Shown here one piece after another: positions 27,820 to 35,697 of a DNA stretch of 64,000 nt (its first letter is position 1; each line of letters opens with the position of its first letter). Both the position numbers and the translations under genes were made by a program. Source of the DNA: Rhodoferax lithotrophicus. GTDB lineage: Bacteria; Pseudomonadota; Gammaproteobacteria; Burkholderiales; Burkholderiaceae_C. The DNA lies in contig NZ_AP024238.1 of NCBI RefSeq assembly GCF_019973615.1, positions 1,116,001 to 1,180,000 of the forward strand. The letters are read 5' to 3'. Below the pieces are notes generated by a model. The model was given only the letters and a program-made list of their open reading frames with translations. It was not told the DNA's origin and searched no databases.

Positions 27820-28793
27820 AGCGCTTGGTAGCCGGGCCAAAAGGTGTCTTTGGACAACTGTGTGGCCTTGCCGACCAGTTTTTCGCCGCCAATGTCAGCC
27901 AGCACTTTGTAGGTGAGTGTGATGTCGGCCATGGGGTTGGGGCCGCATTGGGGAATACCGACCCGGAATTTGTCGCGCAGGCTGACAAAAATGGCATCGT
28001 TCTCGGCTTTCATCTTGGGTTTTAGCTTGAGCCATTCGTCGTCAGAGGTCAGCATGAGCTGCTTGGCCTCGTTTGATGCGCTAAAAAATGCATTCAATGC
28101 ATCCTTGTTTTTCGCCGCCCAATCTTCGCGAAAGACCCAGCCAATCAGTGGAATGGCGCCTTTGACACCCAGTCCGGCCAGGATGTCGGGCAATTCAATC
28201 AGGCGCTGCATGCCTTTGGCTTCCAGACGTGCGGTGTAGGCCCAGGTGTTGAGCACGGCATCGAGCTGATGGCGCTGCATCAGTTCGTTTAACAAAGGTG
28301 GCGCGCCAAACGTGGGCAGGGCGGTGTTGGCCAGATCGGCCCCCAGATTGCGCTGGCTGTGGGCTCGCAGCATCAGCCAGATTTTGTCGCTGGGCCCGCC
28401 TGACACGCCGATTTTTTTACCCTTCAAGTCGGCCAGGGTTTTGATCGGGCTGTCTTTGTCGACAATGATCGAGCCCACCGCGTTGGAGTAGGTGACAAAG
28501 CTGAATAGGTTGGCATCGGCACGTTGTCGTGACACCCAAAGCCAGTCTGACACGATCACGTCCACCGAGCCGCCTTGCAGCGCGATGGTGGAGGCATCGC
28601 CCGAGGCCAGTGGCACCACCACCAAGTCAACCCCCCGTTTTTTTGCAAACTCATGGCGGAGCATCACCTCAAGCTCCCAGTTGACCGTACCAAACCCCAA
28701 AACACCCACGCGAATTTGTGTGGGTGTTGCGGCAAAGGCAGCGCTGGACAGGCTGAGTAATATAAATATGAGTTGTTTCAGTATGTTCAACAT
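27804..28793 (-). CDS. ABC transporter periplasmic substrate-binding protein (NitT/TauT/SsuA-like)
   Basis: About 329 residues from the ATG at 28793; an ATG at 28814 is also in frame. The leader is LNILKQLIFILLSLSSAAFA. The fold is recognised from GGSVDVIVSDWLWVSRQRA, IKTLADLKGKKIGVSGGPSD and HQLDAVLNTWAY, typical of nitrate/sulfonate/thiamine-type binding proteins. Related binding proteins accompany PQQ alcohol dehydrogenase loci. The true ligand is not shown by sequence. Confidence 0.88.
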   Translation of the reverse strand: MLNILKQLIFILLSLSSAAFAATPTQIRVGVLGFGTVNWELEVMLRHEFAKKRGVDLVVVPLASGDASTIALQGGSVDVIVSDWLWVSRQRADANLFSFVTYSNAVGSIIVDKDSPIKTLADLKGKKIGVSGGPSDKIWLMLRAHSQRNLGADLANTALPTFGAPPLLNELMQRHQLDAVLNTWAYTARLEAKGMQRLIELPDILAGLGVKGAIPLIGWVFREDWAAKNKDALNAFFSASNEAKQLMLTSDDEWLKLKPKMKAENDAIFVSLRDKFRVGIPQCGPNPMADITLTYKVLADIGGEKLVGKATQLSKDTFWPGYQALCSRP

Positions 28794-28854
28794 GTACTTG
28801 TCTGTATCGGTCATGAGATGTTTTTAATGAACCTGGTGCCTGGCTTCAAGTGTT

Positions 28855-29562
28855 CTATTCTTCCGTTCTGACCAGACCTTTGAACTGCGTCAGGTAATCG
28901 GCAGGTGCGCCATCAAAACGAATCAAGCCTTGCTGCAAAAATAAAACCCGGTCGGTGACCTTGATTTCTTCAATCAAATGTGTTGCCCACAACACACCCA
29001 CCTGCTGCTGCGTGGCCAACTGCCGCACGGCATCCAGCATGGTGGCGCGTGATTCGGGGTCAAGGCCCACCGTGGCCTCGTCCATCAAGAGCACGCGCGG
29101 TTGGTGCAACAGGGCGCGCACCAGTTCAACTTTGCGCCGGGTGCCGCCAGACAAGCTGCGCACCACGTCTTTGGCCTGACCCTGCAAGCCCATGGCCGCT
29201 AGCGCTTGCGCAATGCGCTGCCTGGCCACCTGTCGCGGCAGGCCATGCAGGTCAGTGTGAAATAACAAATTGGCGTTGACCGACAAATCCAGGTCAAGCG
29301 CGCTTTGCTGAAACACAACCCCAATGCCGGCGAGGGCCTGGCTGGGGTGGGCGTTCAGGTCTTGGCCAAAAATCTGGATGCTGCCCCGGTCGGGGCTAAA
29401 CAAGCCTGTCAGCAATTGCAGCAGCGTGGATTTGCCCGCGCCGTTGGGCCCAAGCAAGGCCACCATTTCACCGGCCTTGATGGCAAAGCTCACGCCTTTG
29501 AGTGCAGGCTTGGTGCCATAGGACTTGGCCAGGTCTTGAACGATCAGCATGGATGGCGGCAT
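28855..29562 (-). CDS. ABC-type ATPase of the PQQ-alcohol-dehydrogenase-associated exporter family
   Basis: About 235 residues. Walker A GPNGAGKST, signature LSGGTRRK, Walker B VLLMDEATVGLDPES and switch WATHL. The DEATVGLD and GGTRRK forms are those of the ATPase recurrently found with PQQ-dependent alcohol dehydrogenases (PedA-like, TIGR03864 as I recall). Its likely permease partner is the ABC-2 protein at 32065 on the other strand, so the ATPase and its membrane partner lie in divergent units. Alternative start at 29550. First gene of the minus-strand operon. Confidence 0.88.
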   Translation of the reverse strand: MPPSMLIVQDLAKSYGTKPALKGVSFAIKAGEMVALLGPNGAGKSTLLQLLTGLFSPDRGSIQIFGQDLNAHPSQALAGIGVVFQQSALDLDLSVNANLLFHTDLHGLPRQVARQRIAQALAAMGLQGQAKDVVRSLSGGTRRKVELVRALLHQPRVLLMDEATVGLDPESRATMLDAVRQLATQQQVGVLWATHLIEEIKVTDRVLFLQQGLIRFDGAPADYLTQFKGLVRTEE

Positions 29563-29678
29563 TGGAGTGTCTAAGTTTGGGTAAGCGCAGGGTGGGTAAT
29601 GACAAGGGCGGAATGGGTGGCTTGACTGGCAGTTTATGAGACACTTTGAAGGTAAAAGACTTGAATGCTGTGTTTGAA

Positions 29679-29694
29679 TGCAAATTGTGTGCCG
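29679..29694 (-). promoter_or_regulatory. Sigma-54 promoter of the minus-strand ABC operon
   Basis: The minus strand reads CGGCACACAATTTGCA, with GG-N10-GC and only the first base differing from TGGCAC. It lies about 117 bases upstream of the ATPase start and faces away from the promoter at 29737. Confidence 0.75.
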
Positions 29695-29736
29695 CAGTAC
29701 AGAGCAGAGGCAAAGCGCGGCTACCACCTTTTTATT

Positions 29737-29752
29737 TGGCTTGATTTTTGCT
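29737..29752 (+). promoter_or_regulatory. Sigma-54 promoter of the beta-propeller/SBP/permease unit
   Basis: TGGCTTGATTTTTGCT keeps GG-N10-GC and a T-rich spacer. It is 62 bases upstream of the ATG at 29814. Together with 29679 it makes a divergent sigma-54 control region. Confidence 0.75.
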
Positions 29753-29813
29753 CAGGTGTTCAAGCCGTTCCTTTCATCTAATTCAAAACGCATCATTCAT
29801 AAAAAGAGGCAAC

Positions 29814-30842
29814 ATGTTTAAAACCCTGAAAACCGTCACGCAGCCCGTGCGTTTGGCGGCACCACAAGTTGTTCGCAAAGCCCTGGCGCTTTGGGTCTTG
29901 GCCGCCACCGCCAGTTGGGCCATGGCGCAGGCCGTGCCCGCCAACCGCCTTTACGTATCAAGCGAAAAAGACAACAAGGTGTATGTGTTTGACACCCAGG
30001 GCCAACGCCTGTCGACGATTGACGTGTGCAAGCGCCCACGCCAGTTGACCTTCAACAAAGACCACAGCGTGATTTATGTGTGTTGCGGCGACAGTAATGA
30101 GCTGGGCCTGATTGATGCCGCCAGCGGCAAGATGACCAGCTCCGTGCCGCTGGGTGACAGCCCGGAACTGTTCGACTTCAGTGCCGACGGTAAAACCGTT
30201 TACGCCACCATTGAAGACGACAGCGTCATGGGTGCGTATGACCTGCAGTCCAAAAAAAAGCTGTTTGAGGTCAAGGTGGGCGGCCAGCCCGAGGGTATTT
30301 TGGTCATGCCAGATGGCAAGCACGCCTATGTGACGTCCGAGGAAGCCAACGTGGTTCACTACATTGACCTGACCACCAAAAAGATCGTCAAGAACATTCG
30401 CACCGGCACTCGGCCCCGCCGCTTCGTGCTGGCGGCCGATGGCAAAGAGCTTTGGGTCAGCAACGAGCTCAGTGCCAGTGTCAGCATCATCAGCACAGCG
30501 GACCAAACGGTTAAACACACCATCAAGTTCACCCTCAAGGGTATTCGTGCCAATGACATCACGCCGGTGGGCATGACCCTGAGTGCCGACGGCAAGTCGG
30601 TATGGGTGGGCTTGGGCAAAGCCAACCACGTGGCGGAGGTCGATTTGGTCACGCGTGAGGTGCGCAACACCGTGTTGGTGGGCAAGCGCGCCTGGGGTCT
30701 GACCCTGCATCCCGATGGCAAAACCTTGTATGTCGCCAATGGCATGTCAGACGACATGACGCTGATCGATGCCGTTGCAGGCAAGGCCATTCGCACGGTG
30801 GCGGTAGGTCGCGTGCCGCACAGCGTGCTGGTGCAGCCTTGA
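29814..30842 (+). CDS. YVTN beta-propeller protein associated with PQQ-dependent alcohol catabolism
   Basis: A 342-residue periplasmic protein with a leader (VLAATASWAMA) and about seven repeated blades, each with phrases such as LYVSSEKDNKVYVFDTQGQ, AYVTSEEANVVHYIDL and LYVANGMSDDMTLIDA. This is the propeller recurrently found in PQQ alcohol dehydrogenase clusters (TIGR03866 as I recall). Its biochemical role is not established. The ATG at 29814 follows a purine-rich site (AAAGAGGC). Its stop overlaps the next start by one base. Confidence 0.92.
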   Translation: MFKTLKTVTQPVRLAAPQVVRKALALWVLAATASWAMAQAVPANRLYVSSEKDNKVYVFDTQGQRLSTIDVCKRPRQLTFNKDHSVIYVCCGDSNELGLIDAASGKMTSSVPLGDSPELFDFSADGKTVYATIEDDSVMGAYDLQSKKKLFEVKVGGQPEGILVMPDGKHAYVTSEEANVVHYIDLTTKKIVKNIRTGTRPRRFVLAADGKELWVSNELSASVSIISTADQTVKHTIKFTLKGIRANDITPVGMTLSADGKSVWVGLGKANHVAEVDLVTREVRNTVLVGKRAWGLTLHPDGKTLYVANGMSDDMTLIDAVAGKAIRTVAVGRVPHSVLVQP

Positions 30843-32083
30843 TGCGCGCCGCTGCTGGTCGGGCAACAGCTGGCCCTTTGCGGTATGGGCTCAAGGGCGC
30901 ACTGGGTGTTGGCCTGGCTTGCGGCTTGGCGTTTGCCTGTGGCTTGGCGACTGCCGCACCTTTGCAAAACGTGACCGTGGCGGTGCTGTCGCTGGCCAGC
31001 GACGTGCGCTACACGCCCAAGCAACTTGAACGTGCTTTCCCCGACCACCCGGCTGGTCGCGTGGGGGATGCCGCGCGCATGGCGGCGGAAGATACTGCGC
31101 TGGAGTTGCAAGAATTGGGTGTGGCGTTGAAACTCAAAGAGGTGCCTCTGGCAGATGCACAGGCCTTGCCCAAGGTGTTGGCTGAGCTCAAAGCCGCCCG
31201 CGTGCAGCACATTGTGGCCGATTTGCCGCCAGAGGTGTTGGCCGCGCTGGTCAAGATTGCCCCGGCTGTCTTGGGTGGTGCAATGATTTTGAACGTCAGC
31301 GCCGACGGCGATGCCTTGCGCAACGAGGCGTGTTCAGCGGCTTTGCTGCACACCTACCCGAGCCGGCAGATGTACACCGATGCGCTGGCCCAGTACCTGG
31401 CGGCACGCAACTGGCGCAAGTTGCTGTTGCTGCAAGGGCCGCTCCTGGAAGACCAGTTGCAGGCGGCGGCGATGGTGTTGTCGGCCAAGCGTTATGGCCT
31501 CAAAATTTTGCAAACCAAGCCGTTCAAACTCTCGGGTGATCCGCGTGAACGTGACCTGTTCAATACCCGGTTGCTGACCAACGAGCGTGACCACGAGGTG
31601 GTGGCGGTGATGGACAGCCAGGGTGAATTTGCCCGGATTTTGCCCTATGCCACCCAATGGCCGCGCCCGGTAATGGGCAGCAATGGCCTGATGGCGATGG
31701 CCTGGCACCCGCAGTGGGATCGCAATGGTGGGCCGCAAATATCGCGGCGTTTTCAAAAGCTGGCCAAGCGCCCCATGCAGAGCCAGGACTGGGCCGCATG
31801 GATAGCGGTCAAGGCCATTGCCGCAGTGGTGGCGGTAGACCCCAAAGCGGACGTGGCCAAACAGCTTAAACAACTGCGCGCGGGTGATGTGGTGGTGGAT
31901 GGCAACAAAGGGCCGGGCTTGACGTTTCGTGCCTGGGATGGGCAATTGCGCCAGCCCATCATGCTGGGCCATGGTGATGGCGTGGTCGGCATCGCGCCGC
32001 TCGATGGCATTTTGCATCCGACCGAAGTGATGGACACGCTGGGTACGGACCAGAAGGAATCCAAGTGTCAACAGCGTTCGTAG
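30842..32083 (+). CDS. Periplasmic binding protein of the PQQ-alcohol-dehydrogenase ABC system
   Basis: About 413 residues with a leader (GLAFACGLATAA) and a type I periplasmic-binding-protein fold (LSLASDVRYTPKQLERAF, HTYPSRQMYTDALAQYLAAR, VMGSNGLMAMAWHPQWDRNG). It matches the family found next to PQQ alcohol dehydrogenases (TIGR03863 as I recall). The ATG at 30842 overlaps the propeller stop. It is coupled to the permease, whose GTG lies inside its 3' end. Ligand unknown. Confidence 0.9.
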   Translation: MRAAAGRATAGPLRYGLKGALGVGLACGLAFACGLATAAPLQNVTVAVLSLASDVRYTPKQLERAFPDHPAGRVGDAARMAAEDTALELQELGVALKLKEVPLADAQALPKVLAELKAARVQHIVADLPPEVLAALVKIAPAVLGGAMILNVSADGDALRNEACSAALLHTYPSRQMYTDALAQYLAARNWRKLLLLQGPLLEDQLQAAAMVLSAKRYGLKILQTKPFKLSGDPRERDLFNTRLLTNERDHEVVAVMDSQGEFARILPYATQWPRPVMGSNGLMAMAWHPQWDRNGGPQISRRFQKLAKRPMQSQDWAAWIAVKAIAAVVAVDPKADVAKQLKQLRAGDVVVDGNKGPGLTFRAWDGQLRQPIMLGHGDGVVGIAPLDGILHPTEVMDTLGTDQKESKCQQRS

Positions 32084-32895
32084 CCCCCTCTTTCTTCATG
32101 CACCTGCTGCGCGCGATGCGGGCCGTGGTGGGGCGCGAGATCAACAAATTTTTGCGCCAGCCTTCGCGCCTGGCCTCAGCGCTGGTGCGGCCCTTGCTGT
32201 GGTTTGTGGTGTTTTCTGCGGGTTTTCACAATGTTTTTGGTGTCTCGATCATGCCGCCGTATGAAACGTATGTGGAATACTCGGTTTACATGGTGCCTGG
32301 TTTGCTCGGCATGGTGGCGTTGTTCAATGGCATGCAAAGCTCGCTCTCCATGGTGTATGACCGTGAGATGGGTGTCATGCGGCTGCTGTTGACGGCACCG
32401 TTGCCACGCGGCTGGTTGCTGGCTTTTAAGCTGATGGGCGGCACCAGTTTGTCTTTGTTGCAAATGCTGGTGTTTTTGTTGATCTCGCTGGCGTTTGGCA
32501 TCGAATTCAGTTGGGCGCATTTCCCCCTGATGTTGTTGGCCATGGTGTGTGGTGCCACGCTGCTTGCGGCGTTGGGGTTGATGCTGTCGGTCTACATCAA
32601 GCAGCTGGAAAACTTTGCCGGCACCATGAATTTTGTGATTTTTCCGATGTTTTTCATCAGCCCGGCGCTGTACCCGTTATGGAAGCTTGACGAGTCGGGC
32701 GCTTGGTGGTTATTGATTCTTGCGCAGTGGAACCCGTTCACGCACGTGGTTGAAACGATTCGCTTTGCCATGTATGGCCAGATCAACCTGCTGTCCTGGA
32801 CGGTGGTGGTGGTGGGCGCCGTGGTCTTCTTTTGTCTTGCCTGGTGGGGCTACGACCCGCAACGAGGATGGATCAAGCAACGCGGGGCGGCGTGA
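32065..32895 (+). CDS. pedC: ABC-2 type permease (PedC-like)
   Basis: 276 residues from a GTG that overlaps the binding-protein gene by 19 bases. Six membrane spans. REINKFLRQPSRLASALVRPLLWFVVF and MVYDREMGVMRLLLTAPLPR are characteristic of the ABC-2 permease of PQQ alcohol dehydrogenase clusters. It should work with the ATPase at 28855. ABC-2 permeases usually export, so with a binding protein the direction of transport is uncertain. Confidence 0.88.
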   Translation: MSTAFVAPSFFMHLLRAMRAVVGREINKFLRQPSRLASALVRPLLWFVVFSAGFHNVFGVSIMPPYETYVEYSVYMVPGLLGMVALFNGMQSSLSMVYDREMGVMRLLLTAPLPRGWLLAFKLMGGTSLSLLQMLVFLLISLAFGIEFSWAHFPLMLLAMVCGATLLAALGLMLSVYIKQLENFAGTMNFVIFPMFFISPALYPLWKLDESGAWWLLILAQWNPFTHVVETIRFAMYGQINLLSWTVVVVGAVVFFCLAWWGYDPQRGWIKQRGAA

Positions 32896-32897
32896 GG

Positions 32898-32944
32898 TGT
32901 GACATTGGGCTGGGCTGAGTGATTCAATTTTGAACACTGTCACA
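32898..32944. promoter_or_regulatory. Inverted TGTGACA/TGTCACA pair, candidate activator site
   Basis: TGTGACA at 32898 and TGTCACA at 32938 are exact inverses, 84 bases upstream of the sigma-54 promoter at 33028. That is a usual distance for an enhancer-binding protein. Compare the pair at 37816. Assignment to the regulator at 35698 is inferred. Confidence 0.5.
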
Positions 32945-33027
32945 TCGTGAGTCGCTTATCCATGAACACTTGATGGTAAAAGTGACCGGCGACAGGGGGA
33001 GCTACTGCGCAAACGACCAAATTTTAT

Positions 33028-33043
33028 TGGCACAGAAGTTGCG
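33028..33043 (+). promoter_or_regulatory. Sigma-54 promoter of the PQQ alcohol dehydrogenase
   Basis: TGGCACAGAAGTTGCG is close to the full consensus with exact spacing. It lies 102 bases before the GTG at 33145. Confidence 0.88.
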
Positions 33044-33144
33044 CATGGGGTTGGTGGATACCAAGATTTACTTGGTCCACAGTTACCCGGGCATGCTGCT
33101 CCGGATCAGTAATTATTCTTACCCCATCAGCAGGAGACAACGAA

Positions 33145-34863
33145 GTGAAACGAAAATTACTCAGTATTTTGGTCATGGCAGCCTGTGCCCAGGCCGGCGC
33201 TCAAGTGACTGACGCCATGATTGCCAACGATGCCAATACGCCAGAAGATGTGCTCAGCTGGGGCATGGGCACACAAGGTCAACGCCACTCCACTTTGTCA
33301 GACGTGAACGCCAAAACCATTGGCCGTCTGGTGCCCGTGTGGTCTATGTCTTTTGGGGGTGAAAAACAGCGCGGTCAGGAATCTCAGCCCCTGGTGCATA
33401 ACGGCAAGATGTTTGTGACCGCATCGTATTCACGCATTTTTGCGTTGGATACCAAGACCGGCCAAAAACTCTGGAAGTACGAGCACCGTTTGCCAGAAGG
33501 CATCATGCCTTGCTGCGATGTAATCAACCGCGGCGCTGCTTTGTATGACAACCTGGTGATTTTCGGCACCCTGGATGCCCAACTGGTGGCCTTGGATCAA
33601 AACACAGGCAAAGTTGTCTGGCGTGAAAAAATTGACGACTACAGCGCAGGCTACAGCTACTCCGCTGCCCCTTTGATTGCTGAAGGTCTGTTGATCACCG
33701 GTTTGTCTGGCGGTGAATTTGGTGTGGTGGGCCGCGTCGAAGCGCGTGACCCCAAGACCGGCAAAATAGTTTGGAGTCGCCCTACCGTTGAAGGCCACAT
33801 GGGCACGTTGAACGGCAAAGACAACGGCATCACCGGTACCACCAACGCCACCTGGCCTGGTGAAACCTGGAAAACCGGCGGTGCTACCCCTTGGTTGGGT
33901 GGCACCTACGATGCCAAAACTGGCTTGGCCTACTTTGGCACCGGCAACCCCGGCCCCTGGAACAGCCACGTGCGCAAGGGTGACAATCTTTATTCTGCAT
34001 CCACCATCGCCATTGATGTCAAGACTGGCAAGATCGTCTGGCACTACCAAAGCACCCCCAACGACGGTTGGGACTACGACGGTGTCAACGAATTCATCAC
34101 CTTTGACATGGATGGCAAGCGCATGGGTGCCAAGGCTGACCGCAATGGCTTTTTCTATGTGAACGACGCCGCCACCGGTAAGCTGGTGAACGCCTTCCCA
34201 TTTGTTAAAAAGACCACGTGGGCCAGCAGCATCGACTTGAAGACAGGTCGCCCCAACTATATCGACGAAAACCGTCCTGGCGACCCGACTGCACCTGGCA
34301 TGGATGGCAAAAAAGGCAAAACAGCCTTTGCCGCCCCCGGCTTCTTGGGTGGAAAAAACCAGATGCCCATGGCCTACAGCCCCAAGACTGGCTTGTTTTA
34401 CGTGCCTACCAACGAATGGGGCATGGACATCTGGAACGAGCCCATCAGCTACAAAAAGGGTGCTGCTTACCTAGGTGCTGGTTTCACCATCAAACCACTG
34501 TTTGACGATCACATCGGTTCCTTGCGCGCCATTGATCCAAAAACTGGCAAAGTGGCTTGGGAAGTCAAGAACACCGCGCCTCTGTGGGGCGGTGTGATGA
34601 CCACGGCCGATCTGGTCTTTTGGGGCACACCAGAAGGTTATCTGAAGGCAGCTGATGCCAAGACGGGCAAGGTGGTGTGGCAGTTCCAGACCGGCTCCGG
34701 CATTGTGGCGCCTCCCATCACCTGGAAAGAAGGCGGCGAGCAATACATCAGCATCGTGTCGGGTTGGGGCGGTGCTGTGCCTTTGTGGGGTGGTGAAGTT
34801 GCCAAGAAGGTCAACTTGCTGGAACAAGGCGGTTCCGTCTGGACGTTCAAGCTGATTAAGTAA
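33145..34863 (+). CDS. PQQ-dependent alcohol dehydrogenase, probably lanthanide-type
   Basis: A 572-residue periplasmic quinoprotein (leader about 1-19, GTG start with AGGAGAC upstream) oxidising alcohols and passing electrons to cytochrome c. The vicinal cysteines CC at 123-124, tryptophan-docking blade repeats (DPKTGKIVW and similar), the metal ligand Glu in GRVEARD (about 199) and Asn in GTGNPGPWN (about 268) are present. The catalytic Asp310 sits in GWDYDGVNE; the Asp two residues later (312) is the extra ligand that marks Ln-dependent XoxF/PedH enzymes, where Ca-type enzymes have Ala or Ser. Length and the WDYDGVNE block suit the ethanol/PedH group better than MxaF. Substrate range unknown. 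Confidence 0.93.
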   Translation: MKRKLLSILVMAACAQAGAQVTDAMIANDANTPEDVLSWGMGTQGQRHSTLSDVNAKTIGRLVPVWSMSFGGEKQRGQESQPLVHNGKMFVTASYSRIFALDTKTGQKLWKYEHRLPEGIMPCCDVINRGAALYDNLVIFGTLDAQLVALDQNTGKVVWREKIDDYSAGYSYSAAPLIAEGLLITGLSGGEFGVVGRVEARDPKTGKIVWSRPTVEGHMGTLNGKDNGITGTTNATWPGETWKTGGATPWLGGTYDAKTGLAYFGTGNPGPWNSHVRKGDNLYSASTIAIDVKTGKIVWHYQSTPNDGWDYDGVNEFITFDMDGKRMGAKADRNGFFYVNDAATGKLVNAFPFVKKTTWASSIDLKTGRPNYIDENRPGDPTAPGMDGKKGKTAFAAPGFLGGKNQMPMAYSPKTGLFYVPTNEWGMDIWNEPISYKKGAAYLGAGFTIKPLFDDHIGSLRAIDPKTGKVAWEVKNTAPLWGGVMTTADLVFWGTPEGYLKAADAKTGKVVWQFQTGSGIVAPPITWKEGGEQYISIVSGWGGAVPLWGGEVAKKVNLLEQGGSVWTFKLIK

Positions 34864-34871
34864 ATGACAGG

Positions 34872-34913
34872 CAAGGCCCGGCGCAGCAGCGTTGGGCCTT
34901 GTGATGTTTTTTG
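34872..34913 (+). terminator. Terminator or attenuator after the alcohol dehydrogenase
   Basis: CAAGGCCC pairs with GGGCCTTG over a 14-base loop, followed by TGATGTTTTTTG. It would lower expression of the two cytochromes relative to the dehydrogenase. Confidence 0.65.
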
Positions 34914-34926
34914 AACAAGTCCAACT

Positions 34927-35262
34927 ATGAAATACCAATTTTTTTCCGCATTTCTTTGGGTCATGGCGAGTGTTGGCAGCGCCTATGCAGACGACAGTCA
35001 AGACGTGAAAGAACTGGTGCAGGCGAGCGGTTGCTTGTCGTGCCATTCGGTCGACGAGAAGATTGTGGGCCCGGCCTTCAAGGATGTGGTTGCCAAATAC
35101 AAAAGCGATCCCGATGCCATTGTCAATATCTCTCAAAGTATCAAAAACGGTTCACGCGGCAAATGGGGTCGCATGGCCATGCCTGCGCACGCAAGCTTAA
35201 GCAGTGAAGAACTGAAGACGCTGGCTATGTGGGTGATGACGCGTAAAGCCAAAGCTGATTAA
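34927..35262 (+). CDS. Small c-type cytochrome (c551-like)
   Basis: 111 residues. The leader FFSAFLWVMASVGSAYA is followed by a class I cytochrome with the haem motif CLSCH and the sixth-ligand Met in GRMAMPAH. It is a likely electron acceptor for the dehydrogenase or its relay to an oxidase. It lies 63 bases after the dehydrogenase, beyond a partial terminator. Confidence 0.9.
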   Translation: MKYQFFSAFLWVMASVGSAYADDSQDVKELVQASGCLSCHSVDEKIVGPAFKDVVAKYKSDPDAIVNISQSIKNGSRGKWGRMAMPAHASLSSEELKTLAMWVMTRKAKAD

Positions 35263-35291
35263 ATTTTTTGCTCACTTTTTATACAAATCCT

Positions 35292-35672
35292 ATGAAACGC
35301 CGTACTCAAATCTGTCTTCTGGCCAGTGCCCTCATGTTTGCCAGCACCGCCGCGTTGGCCCAGTCGTCAGCAGACGATGCTGCCAAAAAAATCGCCGCCA
35401 ATGCAGGTTGTTTTACTTGCCACAGCATCAAACACCAAGAGTCAAAAGATGCCGGCTTGCCGGTTGGCCCGGCTTGGCAAGATGTATCGCTCCAGTACCG
35501 CGACAAGCCCGGTGCGGCCGACTTCCTGACGCGCATTGTTCTGGAAGGCTCCAACCCATACGCTAGCCATTGGAAAAACAAAGCCGCTGGCATTGCCATG
35601 CCACCCAACGCTGTGGCCATCAGTGAAAGTAACGCCCGCCAAGTGGTGTTCTGGATTTTGTCGCTCCGGTAA
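35292..35672 (+). CDS. c-type cytochrome
   Basis: 126 residues from the ATG at 35292, which begins the leader KRRTQICLLASALMFASTAALA. Haem motif CFTCH near residue 40 and Met ligand region GIAMPPNAV. It is 29 bases after the preceding cytochrome and probably co-transcribed. The two are only loosely similar, so they are not a recent duplication. Confidence 0.88.
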   Translation: MKRRTQICLLASALMFASTAALAQSSADDAAKKIAANAGCFTCHSIKHQESKDAGLPVGPAWQDVSLQYRDKPGAADFLTRIVLEGSNPYASHWKNKAAGIAMPPNAVAISESNARQVVFWILSLR

Positions 35673-35697
35673 GCAACACCCTCTCAATGGCTCTGGA

